Shown one piece after another: positions 1 through 7,325 of a stretch of DNA of 23,447 nt (the first letter of the stretch is position 1; each line of letters starts with the position of its first letter). Source of the DNA: Oehlia diaphana (Eukaryota > Glomeromycota > Glomeromycetes > Glomerales > Glomeraceae); assembly GCA_003833135.1 (NCBI GenBank), contig QZLH01001771.1:1-23447 (forward strand), written 5' to 3'. A program made the translations under genes and the position numbers. The notes below the pieces were generated by a model. The model saw only the letters and a program-made list of their open reading frames with translations, was not told where the DNA came from and searched no databases.

Positions 1-212
1 TTATTAATATATATGTTATTAAATATGATATTTACATGACATGTTAAAAATTCCTATTAATATTATTTAAAAAGCATTATAAAATACTACCAAAAAAATC
101 ACCACTGATAGCAAAGCAGTTACACAATCCAAATTATTTATACAGATGGTATGAAAGAAATTTTTTTTTTAGATAAATTTTGTACGTGAATATTTAAAAA
201 TTAAGACTTATT

Positions 213-231
213 AAAATATACTGAATTTATT
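213..231. repeat. Target-site duplication of LINE copy 1, left copy
   Basis: This 19-bp sequence matches 1516-1534 at 18 of 19 positions and lies directly against the A-rich tail of the LINE. It marks the 3' boundary of the minus-strand insertion. Confidence 0.75.
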
Positions 232-270
232 TTTATTATTATTATTTTTTTTTCTGGTTAACAAACGAAC

Positions 271-276
271 TTTATT
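271..276 (-). promoter_or_regulatory. Poly(A) signal of LINE copy 1
   Basis: TTTATT on the plus strand reads AATAAA on the minus strand. It lies about 18 nt before the A-rich tail of the retrotransposon copy, the normal distance for cleavage and polyadenylation. Confidence 0.6.
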
Positions 277-464
277 AATTTATCAAAAGAAATTACAATT
301 ATGTCTATAGTTTGATAACAGTAATAGTCATAAAAAAACTAACTAAACAATAATACTAAACTAAATATCTAAGGCGAAATAATAAATTAAATCACCCAAC
401 AAACCAGACTAAATAAAAGAAACTATATATATAAAAAACGGCAAAACCAAAAACTCACCCTTAC

Positions 465-894
465 TAGGGATGGTAATGGTCACGGTTATTAACTAGTCAT
501 GACCGGTTATGATCGTGACCAATATTGGTCAGTCAAAGGCTTCTGACCGACCATTTAACCGACCAGTTTGACCGACCGTTTGACCGACCGTTTAACCGAC
601 TATTTAACTGACCGTTAACTGACCATTTAATCATTTAACACTTTTATTACGAACTTAATCAATAAAAAAAGTTGTTATAACATTACTTTAGTGGATTTAA
701 TCAAAAAAAAACACTTTAACATTTTTTCTTAATTAAATTCATTAAAAAAATGGTTAAACGGTCAGTTAAACGGTCGGTCAAATGGTCGGTTAAACGGTCA
801 GAAAAACGGTCAGCTAAAATGGTCGGTCAGTCAAAGGCCCTTAACCAGTTATGACCAACCGATAACTGACCGTGACTGACTGTTGCCATCCCTA
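465..894. mobile_element. hAT-like foldback MITE (430 bp) with 8-bp target duplication
   Basis: The two ends are inverted copies: TAGGGATGGTAA at 465 and the complement of TTGCCATCCCTA ending at 894. The flanks are an exact 8-bp direct repeat, ACCCTTAC, at 457-464 and 895-902. TIRs beginning TAGGG-TGG with 8-bp duplications are typical of hAT transposons. The arms run inward for roughly 150-190 bp and are built from a 12-bp tandem motif of the type ACCGACCRTTTA on the left and its complement on the right, with an AT-rich centre. There is no coding capacity, so it is non-autonomous and would need a hAT transposase from elsewhere. It lies inside LINE copy 1 and is therefore younger than that insertion. 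Confidence 0.85.
540..632. repeat. Tandem GACCGACCRTTT repeats in left arm of the MITE
   Basis: Several imperfect 12-bp units of the form GACCGACCGTTT follow one another here. The complementary units (AAACGGTCGGTC type) lie at about 751-830, so the two arms could form a long hairpin. Subterminal repeats of this kind often act as transposase binding sites in hAT elements. That role is inferred. Confidence 0.7.
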
Positions 895-898
895 ACCC

Positions 899-1515
899 TT
901 ACGGACAAACAACAAGAAATTTACTATACATAATCCAGTCCACATAAACAGTAAAATCCAATGGCTTTCTATTAAAATAAATCCCAGCTAGTAAACCCTC
1001 AGCCCTATCATATAGTGGAGTGGTTGACTTATCAAGCCTATCTTTATAATTGGGATCGTAACTCTTCTTTGATTTCTTTTTCGCTTTAGTTATTCCAAAA
1101 GCATTTTCTTTTTTATTTTCTATTTCACATCTATCTTCCCAAACTTTAAAGGTTTCATCATAAACGTAATCTAAAAAGGAGACACCTAATGCTATTCTAA
1201 CATCTTTATTCACTTTATTATCTATCAAAAACTTCGTAAGATCTAAAGGAAATATTCCTTTAATAATATCTATGAATGTTAAATTATCTATATTCTCCGA
1301 TAGCAGAACATAAGTTTTCCCTTGAAAAAGTTGAAACAATTCTTCCTTTTTAATCGCATAACGCTCTAAACGTGAAATTTCTTTAATAAAGAACTCAAAA
1401 GAATTTTTTATAACCAAAAGCATTTTCTTTTTCTGAGATTTACATCTCCAAATATGATTAAAGGTTTCTTTCTTTTTCTCACAACGCGGACATTTCCAGT
1501 CTTTAAACAGACTAA
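899..1515 (-). pseudogene. C-terminal remnant of LINE ORF2 (zinc knuckle and downstream region)
   Basis: The open frame has no ATG at its 5' end. It enters from the flanking target DNA (in frame back to about 1564) and becomes retroelement sequence at about 1515. It contains a CCHC knuckle, CPRCEKKKETFNHIWRC (C-x2-C-x8-H-x3-C), of the kind found behind the reverse transcriptase and RNase H regions of non-LTR elements. A region with a W-x2-R-C motif, a GITK motif and a Lys-rich stretch follows, then the stop TAA at 899-901. The second LINE fragment (7712-8392) has a similar order: FL, acidic helix, W-x2-R, GI-x-K, basic tail. I infer that both are ORF2 C-termini of related LINE families. It is unlikely to make a functional protein. 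Confidence 0.6.
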
Positions 1516-1534
1516 AAAATATACAGAATTTATT
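1516..1534. repeat. Target-site duplication of LINE copy 1, right copy
   Basis: This is the partner of 213-231 with one mismatch. It marks where reverse transcription stopped, that is the truncated 5' end of the element. The apparent start of the retroelement reading frame upstream of this point is target DNA. Confidence 0.75.
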
Positions 1535-1595
1535 AAAACGTATATAAAATGCATACAAAACGTATCATTTCCATATACAGGTTTTTTATTTAAAA

Positions 1596-1748
1596 ATTCT
1601 GTTTACATTCCGTATATATTAAATTTTTTCCGTATATATTCCGTATACAGTATATTAATTTTTCAGTACACATTACATATATTTTAGTTTTTTTAAAAAA
1701 TGTTCAAAATGAGTTGCTCATTAAATATACGGAATTTGCATACAGAAT
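1596..1748. repeat. AT-rich foldback repeat with CCGTATAYA motifs
   Basis: Positions 1596-1622 and 1721-1748 are imperfect inverted copies (ATTCTGTTTACATTCCGTAT against ATACGGAATTTGCATACAGA). The loop carries further TTCCGTATAYA motifs. A direct repeat of about 65 bp also brackets this structure: 1520-1585 and 1740-1803 share the series CAGAATWTATWAAAACGTAT, AAATGYATRCAAAA and ATTTCCAT. No clear target duplication was found, so it may be an old MITE or an expanded local repeat. The LINE copy 1 duplication falls in its left edge. Confidence 0.5.
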
Positions 1749-1802
1749 ATATAAAAACGTATATCAAATGTATGCAAAATATATAATTTCCATACAGATT
1801 TC

Positions 1803-2288
1803 TTATAGTGTTTTGCTCCTCTTAGAAGACTTTCTGTTAAAGTCGTTAGTAATTATCTTTCGTTTACTTCCATAACTACAGGATATTTCATCATAGGACA
1901 ATTTACGTAAACGTTCATCAATTATTTCTTCAACATCAGGTTTTTTATCATTTTTACCAATCTAAATTAAATAATTAATGTCAAAAATTAACTTATTATT
2001 ATTCTTCTTTTTTAAAAAAAAGATAGTTACCTCATTTATCCACTTAATATAATCCCGCTTTGCATTTTTCCACTTAATTTCGCAACGGTACGGGGTATAT
2101 TTATTGCTTTCCTTGCAAAATTCTTTAGAAGCACCTTTCCAAAACATCTGTTTCGTGCCATCACCATTCCTTTTATCCAATTTTCTAACTACATCTACAT
2201 TTTTTTTCAAATAAAGCAATAAACGTTTATATTCTTTATCGCTCCATTTTTTAAAAGGTGGAGATATACCAGATGAATTTGTTGTCAT
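1803..2288 (-). CDS. Small Myb/SANT-like DNA-binding protein, two exons
   Basis: Exon 1 is 2031-2288 and exon 2 is 1803-1961, on the minus strand. The intron at 1962-2030 (69 bp) starts GTAACT after GAG and ends TTTAG. Both exons are in phase 0 and the spliced frame gives 138 aa. The ATG at 2286-2288 is used because the longer upstream frame begins only with TTG. Residues about 12-86 have spaced tryptophans (WSDKEYKRLL, MFWKG, EIKWKNAKRDYIKW) and Lys/Arg-rich helices like the Myb/SANT-like (trihelix-type) domain of fungal and transposon-derived proteins. Exon 2 adds a charged tail with a basic, possibly nuclear-targeting end (FNRKSSKRSKT). An AATAG acceptor-like site just upstream (about 2310) leaves an additional 5' exon possible. 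Function is inferred as DNA binding, target unknown. Confidence 0.7.
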
Positions 2289-2603
2289 TGTAATGTCACT
2301 GTTTAACCCTATTAAAAAAACACAATTCAATTAATTTAATTATGATAAATTGGCCTTTACATATCGTAATTCTCTGCTGATAAAAAAAAATCACTTGCTA
2401 ATAACCTTTATTACGATAATAATCACTTGAAGTAGAAGCTGGATGATACGATTTAATTTGAAGTGGTGAGTGGATAACTATTATAATAAATATTTAGCAT
2501 TTCCCTCAAAATGTTTGATTTAAGTATATTCGATTACGCCCGATGATAAACCAACCTCGATTAGCCAATGGTAAGTAAACGTTCGATACTAAAAAATAAT
2601 GAG

Positions 2604-2879
2604 TTATTTAGAATTCATAGACTTATTAATATTTCTTAAATTTTTTGAAAATGATAAAATACCTTGATTAGAATTATCAATATAATTTTTACTTGACGAG
2701 ATAGATAATGTTCCAACAGTTTCAACAACTGCGTCGAATAATTTTTCGTCAAAGAATACTGTTATCCCTTTATCATTAGTATCAATAATTTCAAAAACTA
2801 CGTCGCCTAATAAATTTCCGTTAAAGAATTCTGGATACGAGGTCGATAAATTACAATTTTGATTATTTAAAAGTTGCAT
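2604..2879 (-). CDS. Hypothetical protein, 91 aa
   Basis: The frame starts with a true ATG in a good context (A at -3) and ends TAA at 2604. I do not recognise the product. It has an internal imperfect duplication: FFNGNLLGDVVFEIIDT is followed by FFDEKLFDAVVETVGT, which is also visible in the DNA. The tail is Ser/Asn-rich. There is no signal peptide or membrane segment. Codons are ordinary for an AT-rich fungal gene. It may be a short lineage-specific gene or a fragment of a longer one. No splice partner was found on either side. Confidence 0.35.
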   Translation of the reverse strand: MQLLNNQNCNLSTSYPEFFNGNLLGDVVFEIIDTNDKGITVFFDEKLFDAVVETVGTLSISSSKNYIDNSNQGILSFSKNLRNINKSMNSK

Positions 2880-3285
2880 GTTTAACTTATTATGATTTTT
2901 GGACGAAAGGTTTATATTTTATTTATAAATCTATATAAAAATGTCAATCAATAATCATAATTGAAGAAATGTTAAACAAACGACCAAGTTTATTCTAATG
3001 AAAATTAATTTATCTTAATTGAATTTACTTTATAGATCACAAAATAAGAATGAAAATTTAAACCTACTTCGTTATCGCCAATATTAGCTTTAATCCAATT
3101 TATCGATTATAAAACACTGAACTTTTGTCATTCAAGTCTACTAATTATTAAGCGCTGGCATTTCTAGAACAAGAAAATGTAAAAAATTTATTAAAATTTA
3201 AAATTCAGACAAAAATGAAAATGATGTAAGAGAAGGGAAGTTATTTATGTATAAAATTTTTTGGAAAATGTATTATTTAAATTAT
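2880..3285. other. Intergenic, AT-rich, nothing recognised
   Basis: No open frame of note, RNA gene or inverted repeat was seen. A short plus-strand frame at about 3152-3230 (ALAFLEQENVKNLLKFK...) has no supporting context. Confidence 0.4.
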
Positions 3286-3360
3286 TTACTGTATTAATAA
3301 AACCATATTAATATTAGCTTCCTTATTAGCTTTGGAATATTTTCGTAAGTTAATAAAATA

Positions 3361-3465
3361 ATGAATAATTTTGACAATCAAATTAGTAAATTTTTTCATT
3401 ATTAAAGACATAAAACGATGAATAATTTCGACAATCAAATTAGTAAATTTTTTCATTATCATTAA
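3361..3465 (+). repeat. Tandem duplication, 57-bp period
   Basis: Two near-identical blocks start at 3361 and 3418. Each begins ATGAATAATTTYGACAATCA and each encodes the same short peptide, MNNFDNQISKFFHY, before a stop (3361-3405 and 3418-3465). On the other strand the copies read as a repeated MKKFTNLIV segment. It is unclear whether either strand is translated. Confidence 0.65.
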
Positions 3466-3471
3466 TAATGA

Positions 3472-3660
3472 ATGACAGTTATTAAAATCGATGAATACGA
3501 AAAAGGAAAGGTTAAATACAACGTCAGTAAAAATAGAGGATCGGCATCCTATAAAGGAAATTGGGCCGAATTTTACGTTACGTTTCAGATCCTGACACTT
3601 GGTCTGGCGACACAACCAGTTATAAAATTATATTCGTTATTCATTTGGATTTTTTCATAA
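3472..3660 (+). CDS. Hypothetical short protein, 62 aa, doubtful
   Basis: This ATG frame starts just behind the tandem duplication. Its first 50 residues have coding-like composition (MTVIKIDEYEKGKVKYNVSK...). The end is hydrophobic (IKLYSLFIWIF). No family is recognised. A frame on the opposite strand covers the same place but lacks an ATG. It may be a gene fragment. Confidence 0.25.
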   Translation: MTVIKIDEYEKGKVKYNVSKNRGSASYKGNWAEFYVTFQILTLGLATQPVIKLYSLFIWIFS

Positions 3661-3711
3661 ATAAACAAATAAATGGCATGTACGTTCAAATATTGTGATT
3701 AACTTGGTAAA

Positions 3712-4421
3712 ATGAAACTTGTAAATATAGATGATGAAAATTCTTTTAACCCAACGCCAACATTGAAATCTAGCCTTTTACCTATTAAATTTATTTCTTT
3801 TGATTTAGAAGATAAAAATTGGGAATGAATATATTAAGGCGCTTTTTTGTCACCAACCAATATTATTGTAAAAATGTTATCAATATACATTAATGACATA
3901 AACGATAATAATATATACTTGGATGTATATATTTATACAATGGATTTAGAATATAGTGAATATGAAATAAGTACTAGGTTAAAAGTACCGCAAAGTATTC
4001 AAGAATGCTGTAAAAATTGTGTGAAAATTTTATGTTTCAAACAAATATATGGATATATTAATGATTTTGAACTTGATGAAAGCAATCGTACCATATACAA
4101 CAATGTGATTGAAAGTGAAAAAAATTGTAAATTATTTAAAAAGTCATTATATCAAGGAACAGATAGAAAGATTATAGTTTAAGTTATGCTCAGCTTGTTA
4201 TCTAATTTCTTCTGGGTTTATAGAATCAATCTTGTTTAAAAAGCAAATTCCGATTCTTTACTTATTACCTTGGTGGTATAATAGTTCTTTTTGTAACATA
4301 TGTCGTACAAAGTTAAATTTTTTATGTAGATTGTTACAATATTGGATGCAGATATTGTTTAATATTTTATTGTTTTTATACTAAAATAGTACATAAAGAA
4401 TTTTTTCTAGAATATTTTTAA
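3712..4421 (+). pseudogene. Frameshifted Cys-rich protein gene, family of kinase N-terminal regions
   Basis: Coding-like peptide runs on in shifting frames. 3712-3828 gives MKLVNIDDENSFNPTPTLKS... and stops at TGA. About 3850-3890 gives QYYCKN. 3870-4180 gives YINDINDNNIYLDV..., PQSIQECCKNCVKILCFKQI and NVIESEKNCKLFKKSLYQGT, ending TAA. A one-base shift restores KLCSACYLISSGFIES...YLLPWWYNSSFCNICR, and another gives YNIGCRYCLIFY up to a stop at 4419-4421. The repeated C-x2-C pairs suggest zinc-ribbon-like folds. From memory, similar Cys-rich segments occur N-terminal to kinase domains in Rhizophagus; I could not check this. At least three frameshifts and stops mean it is inactive. No kinase domain follows. 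Confidence 0.65.
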
Positions 4422-4587
4422 ATTAGATGATTTTATTAAATTTATCTCGTTGTTTATAATACATTAATCTTTTTTTTTACTTACTTTTGAAGTGAATAAA
4501 TGTTTTCAGGATTATAAAATTATTTATTTATTGCTTAGCAATTAATATCAGTTTTGTACTACGCATTCTCTACTCCTACCTATCTCA

Positions 4588-4604
4588 GTATTTTTCGGAG
4601 TCCT
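4588..4604. repeat. Possible solo end of the 213-bp MITE family
   Basis: GTATTTTTCGGAGTCCT resembles the right end of the MITE at 4795-5007 (GTATATTTCGGGGTCCT). A TACGCATTCT motif shared with the inside of that MITE lies about 25 bp upstream. No left end or target duplication was seen. Confidence 0.3.
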
Positions 4605-4633
4605 AATCAACCGCAAGTTATTTGATAAAAACT

Positions 4634-4746
4634 TTTATCATCTAAGTTTGTATGATCGGTTTAACGGATCTACGTTTCAGGTGATGTGGGTTGTTAACTG
4701 ATTGATATTTGTGCAACCTTTGAATAAAATAATTGAACGTTGTATC
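4634..4746 (-). pseudogene. Decayed fragment of the 8609-8836 gene family
   Basis: On the minus strand the sequence reads GCTNINQLT, then a stop, then NVDP and, after a frameshift, DHTNLDDK. This follows the 75-aa protein at 8609-8836 (GCTDINQLT ... GNVDPSSDHTFYCKLDDK) with an internal deletion of about 90 bp. The DNA shows it as well: TTATCATCTAA, AACGGATCTACGTTTC and GTTAACTGATTGAT are shared. It is a broken paralogue about 4 kb from its better copy, in the same orientation. Confidence 0.7.
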
Positions 4747-4794
4747 ATTTTGCCTAGTCCATTTACATACTTTTAGTTATTGTACAACCGTGAC

Positions 4795-5007
4795 AGGACC
4801 CCGGAATATATATGTAGAGGTCAGGTCCAGAAGTGGTCCAAAATACGCATTCTTTCAGGGCCGGAATTACGATAATTTCAGCCATTGTCTAAATTAGGAA
4901 ATATTATTTTGGCTGGGATTATCCATAAAAGGAATGATCTACATGATTTTTTCGACTCATTATACGCAAACTCTGACCTGACCCTTTTATGTATATTTCG
5001 GGGTCCT
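4795..5007. mobile_element. 213-bp MITE with 8-bp target duplication
   Basis: The ends are inverted copies of about 33 bp beginning AGGACCCCGRAATATAYAT, with GGTCAGGTC further in. Flanks 4787-4794 and 5008-5015 are the exact direct repeat ACCGTGAC. There is no coding capacity. The 8-bp duplication points to hAT or another 8-bp-duplicating superfamily (P, Merlin). The terminal bases are not those of the MITE at 465-894, so it belongs to another family. A related end occurs at 17136. Confidence 0.8.
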
Positions 5008-5059
5008 ACCGTGACTAATTCGTTACATACCTAAATTTGGAATAGACTCTGATTATCTT

Positions 5060-5101
5060 TTCGGCAAAATGGCTTCGGCGAGATGGTTTCGGCAAGATGG
5101 A
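5060..5101. repeat. Three tandem 14-bp units TTCGGCRARATGGN
   Basis: The units are TTCGGCAAAATGGC, TTCGGCGAGATGGT and TTCGGCAAGATGGA with no spacer. They lie just outside the MITE. No open frame uses them convincingly. Confidence 0.7.
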
Positions 5102-5464
5102 TGTCTGCGAAAAGTCCTAATACCAAGATTTATGGTATCGAACTCAGACAAGGTGCCCTTTAAAAATGAAATGTGTTAAATTCATTTTACATTTATTACA
5201 AAAAAAAAACAAAAATTAAACAAAATGGTGCATTTATTACACGGGGTGAAGAACAACAAGAAGAATGTTTGATTTTTTCTAGGAGTATTGAGCGGTAATC
5301 AATGAAATAATTTAGAATTTTACTTGAGAGATTATTTATTAGCGCTAAAAAAAATTAATAAGCTTGTTTAAGCTGATGATTAACGAAATAATTAGTAATT
5401 TCATTAGAGGTCATATTTGAATTATTGTATTTACCGGGCGATTTTACTATATCATTTGCGAATT

Positions 5465-5662
5465 ATGGGCGAAATTATTTATGATATTAACTCGCTTTCT
5501 GATCATATATTCTACTATAAACTGGATAACTATATTTTAATTTCACATTATTCATTAATCATTCAATTTTTAAATAAGATGATTTATGGTATTGAAAACA
5601 AGAAATTCATTGAATACGCTTTCAAAAATTTAATATTTATTCAATATTATAAACTTTTATAA
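5465..5662 (+). CDS. Small protein fragment with a family-like motif, doubtful
   Basis: The ATG at 5465 opens 65 codons. Residues 1-21, MGEIIYDINSLSDHIFYYKLDN, resemble residues 50-71 of the minus-strand gene at 8609-8836 (IYHIFGNVDPSSDHTFYCKLDD), which suggests a further, oppositely oriented scrap of the same family. The remainder is low-complexity Ile/Leu/Tyr/Asn-rich sequence of the kind AT-rich DNA gives by chance. The ATG is preferred over the upstream TTG. It is probably not an intact gene. Confidence 0.25.
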   Translation: MGEIIYDINSLSDHIFYYKLDNYILISHYSLIIQFLNKMIYGIENKKFIEYAFKNLIFIQYYKLL

Positions 5663-5766
5663 ACAATACATATCGTATATTATAAATAATTTATATTCAA
5701 AATACTAAACTGAATAACTAATACATTTATAAAATAAAAATAATAATAAACTTCTAATGAAAATCC

Positions 5767-6402
5767 TTAGAAGCCTTGTTGTATATTATCGTTGTTGGGG
5801 TTGAATAATGCCGGACTATTCTCATAATTTTGAGTATGGTCGTCACTAGCATTTCGAAAAGAAGGAGAACCATCCATGATTTTATCATTAAAATTGTCTT
5901 GCATCATATTTCCATGCAAATTTTGTTTATAAATTTCTTTAGGTGCCAAGTAATTGGTTAAAAATTGCTTCAAGTGAAATTTAAAGTGTAGTGGAGAAAT
6001 TTCCTGTTGTTGATATTGTTGAACACTTTGCTGGTCGTAGTCAATATTATAAAATCTTTTATTTAAAAATTGGGATGAAGCTAATTCGCAAGTTACTCGA
6101 TAAATTTTTTTCGTATTAATTTGACTGTGATAAAATACAAAATTTTTAGGCTGAACATAATTATAAATTTGATCGTTGTCATCGGTATCATTTGTTAATT
6201 GACATACGAGTTCAAAGGAAACTGGTACTTCTTCACAAGTAATATGATAGTTTACGAGAAAACCTGGTGGATTATAAAAGAAAGTTGGAGTTATTGGCTG
6301 CATATTATTATTACGTTGACTAGATGCAGAAGTCATGGGAGACAAGTTCTCGTAAGGCAGTGGAGATGACGGTAGAATATTGTTTTCTTGAGAAGTACTC
6401 AT
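5767..6402 (-). CDS. Asn/Gln-rich protein with duplicated FxFYxxP-YHxTCE motif, 211 aa
   Basis: This uninterrupted ATG frame has TAA at 5767-5769. No known domain was recognised. Residues 1-39 are Ser/Asn/Pro-rich. Residues 40-69 (FFYNPPGFLVNYHITCEEVP...) and 87-117 (FVFYHSQINTKKIYRVTCEL...) are two copies of one motif of about 30 residues: aromatic FY, then Y-x-[IV]-TCE, then a hydrophobic helix. Residues 124-133 are a Gln-rich stretch and the last 50 residues are Asn/Asp/Gln-rich. There is no signal peptide or membrane span. Related sequences lie at 4634-4746, 5465-5662, 8609-8836 and 9963-10232. The 9963 copy is about 85% alike over 270 bp. It appears to be the only complete member here. 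Role unknown. Confidence 0.65.
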   Translation of the reverse strand: MSTSQENNILPSSPLPYENLSPMTSASSQRNNNMQPITPTFFYNPPGFLVNYHITCEEVPVSFELVCQLTNDTDDNDQIYNYVQPKNFVFYHSQINTKKIYRVTCELASSQFLNKRFYNIDYDQQSVQQYQQQEISPLHFKFHLKQFLTNYLAPKEIYKQNLHGNMMQDNFNDKIMDGSPSFRNASDDHTQNYENSPALFNPNNDNIQQGF

Positions 6403-7017
6403 TGAGTATTACTTTATAAAAAAATGTATTTGAGAGAAAATGTTGGTATGGATTGTAACAAAAAAATATTTAGACAAGTTTAGACAATTTAGACGATATG
6501 GATGGGTTTAAATATAAAATGGCCAAAATGGTGTTTGTAATACAAAAATTCGAAAAATAATTTGAGTAAAAATCTACATTTGTGAAACTTAAATTTATTC
6601 AACATTTCACTTATAATATTATATTATAGTTTTAACGATACATATTTTTAAAGTCATATAACTAATTCACATTTTTTTTTTGTACAAATTATGTCAAACT
6701 GGTTGTAAGAATATATACTTTCAATTTTACAAATAAAATTCAGAAATTATTACGTAAAGTGAGATCTCATAAAACTATATGTACGAAACCCTTAAAAAAA
6801 ATTATACTCATATTTTTATGTTTTCTCATATCATATCTGATATTGTAATATATTTCGCAGTCAGTCAATGATCTATATTGTTAGTCAGAATTTATTTATA
6901 TTATCAGAATCATATTTATTATATTTTTGCCTTAAAAGAAGTATTTATCAAATTATTGTATAGCAAAACAAAAAAAAAAAAAAATTTTTTAATGTTCGTC
7001 TCCATTCTTACTACGCC
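6403..7017. other. Upstream region of the 211-aa gene, no gene seen
   Basis: The 140 bp nearest the start codon, read on the minus strand, hold TA-rich stretches (TTTTTATAAAG, TTATATTTAAACCC) that could be core promoter, and three spaced copies of a GTCTAAA motif (about 6471-6495) in CGTCTAAATTGTCTAAACTT and TGTCTAAATA. The remainder is AT-rich with an A-run at 6970-6984 and nothing recognised. Confidence 0.3.
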
Positions 7018-7212
7018 TTATGTAATGCTTCGTGTATAAAAATCCAAAATATCAATCCATAATGATAATGATTCTAATTCTTTTGCTGACTCTCGATTGA
7101 GCTTGTATCGTCTCTCTTCAGGCTATTACTGTAATTTGACATCATCACCCTCTTTCATCATTTCTTGACGATTAGCAGATCTTTTTAACAAAAATATCAA
7201 AAAATTAATACG
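7018..7212 (-). pseudogene. Broken coding fragment, unknown family
   Basis: The minus-strand frame reads LLKRSANRQEMMKEGDDVKLQ, then two stops (TAA TAG), then in the same frame PEERRYKLNRESAKELESLS and LWIDILDFYTRSIT before TAA at 7018-7020. The charged, heptad-like composition around the stops is unlike the surrounding noise and suggests the C-terminal coiled-coil end of a protein. There is no ATG upstream and no convincing intron across the stops, so I call it a decayed remnant. Confidence 0.4.
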
Positions 7213-7325
7213 TTTGATTATAAGTTTTTTAATATCGAATTTGGAAAAAATAATTTTTGATCTATTTCCCGACGCTTTATAAATTCCAGCACGTTCGAAA
7301 TATGTGACAGGTTAGGCCGATCATG

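Larger units (their letters stand above)
232..1515 (-). mobile_element. 5'-truncated LINE-type (non-LTR) retrotransposon copy 1
   Basis: This is a 3' fragment of a non-LTR retrotransposon inserted on the minus strand. Its outer limits are set by a 19-bp direct repeat, AAAATATACWGAATTTATT, at 213-231 and 1516-1534 (one mismatch). Reading the minus strand, the insert has the end of an ORF2-like frame (stop at 899-901), a 3' untranslated stretch, an AATAAA signal (complement of 271-276) and an A-rich tail (complement of about 231-253). These are the expected marks of target-primed reverse transcription with 5' truncation. A foldback MITE (465-894) was later inserted just past the stop codon. The copy cannot move by itself because the endonuclease and polymerase parts are missing. 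Confidence 0.8.

Noticed and set aside
1509..1564. Intron acceptor (TTTTTTAG) at the 5' end of the minus-strand frame 899-1558
   Set aside because: The 19-bp duplication at 213-231 and 1516-1534 explains this boundary better as a retrotransposon insertion junction.
1454..1687. Plus-strand 77-aa frame
   Set aside because: It is antisense to the LINE ORF2 remnant and runs into the AT-rich foldback repeat; its composition is low-complexity Ile/Phe/Tyr.
2540..2592. tRNA gene suggested by TTAGCCAATGG and GTTCGATAC
   Set aside because: A-box-like and B-box-like words are only about 20 nt apart, and no acceptor stem or anticodon arm can be drawn.
3286..3615. Minus-strand 109-aa frame
   Set aside because: It starts with TTG, and its only pattern (repeated MKKFTNLIV) comes from the tandem DNA duplication read backwards.
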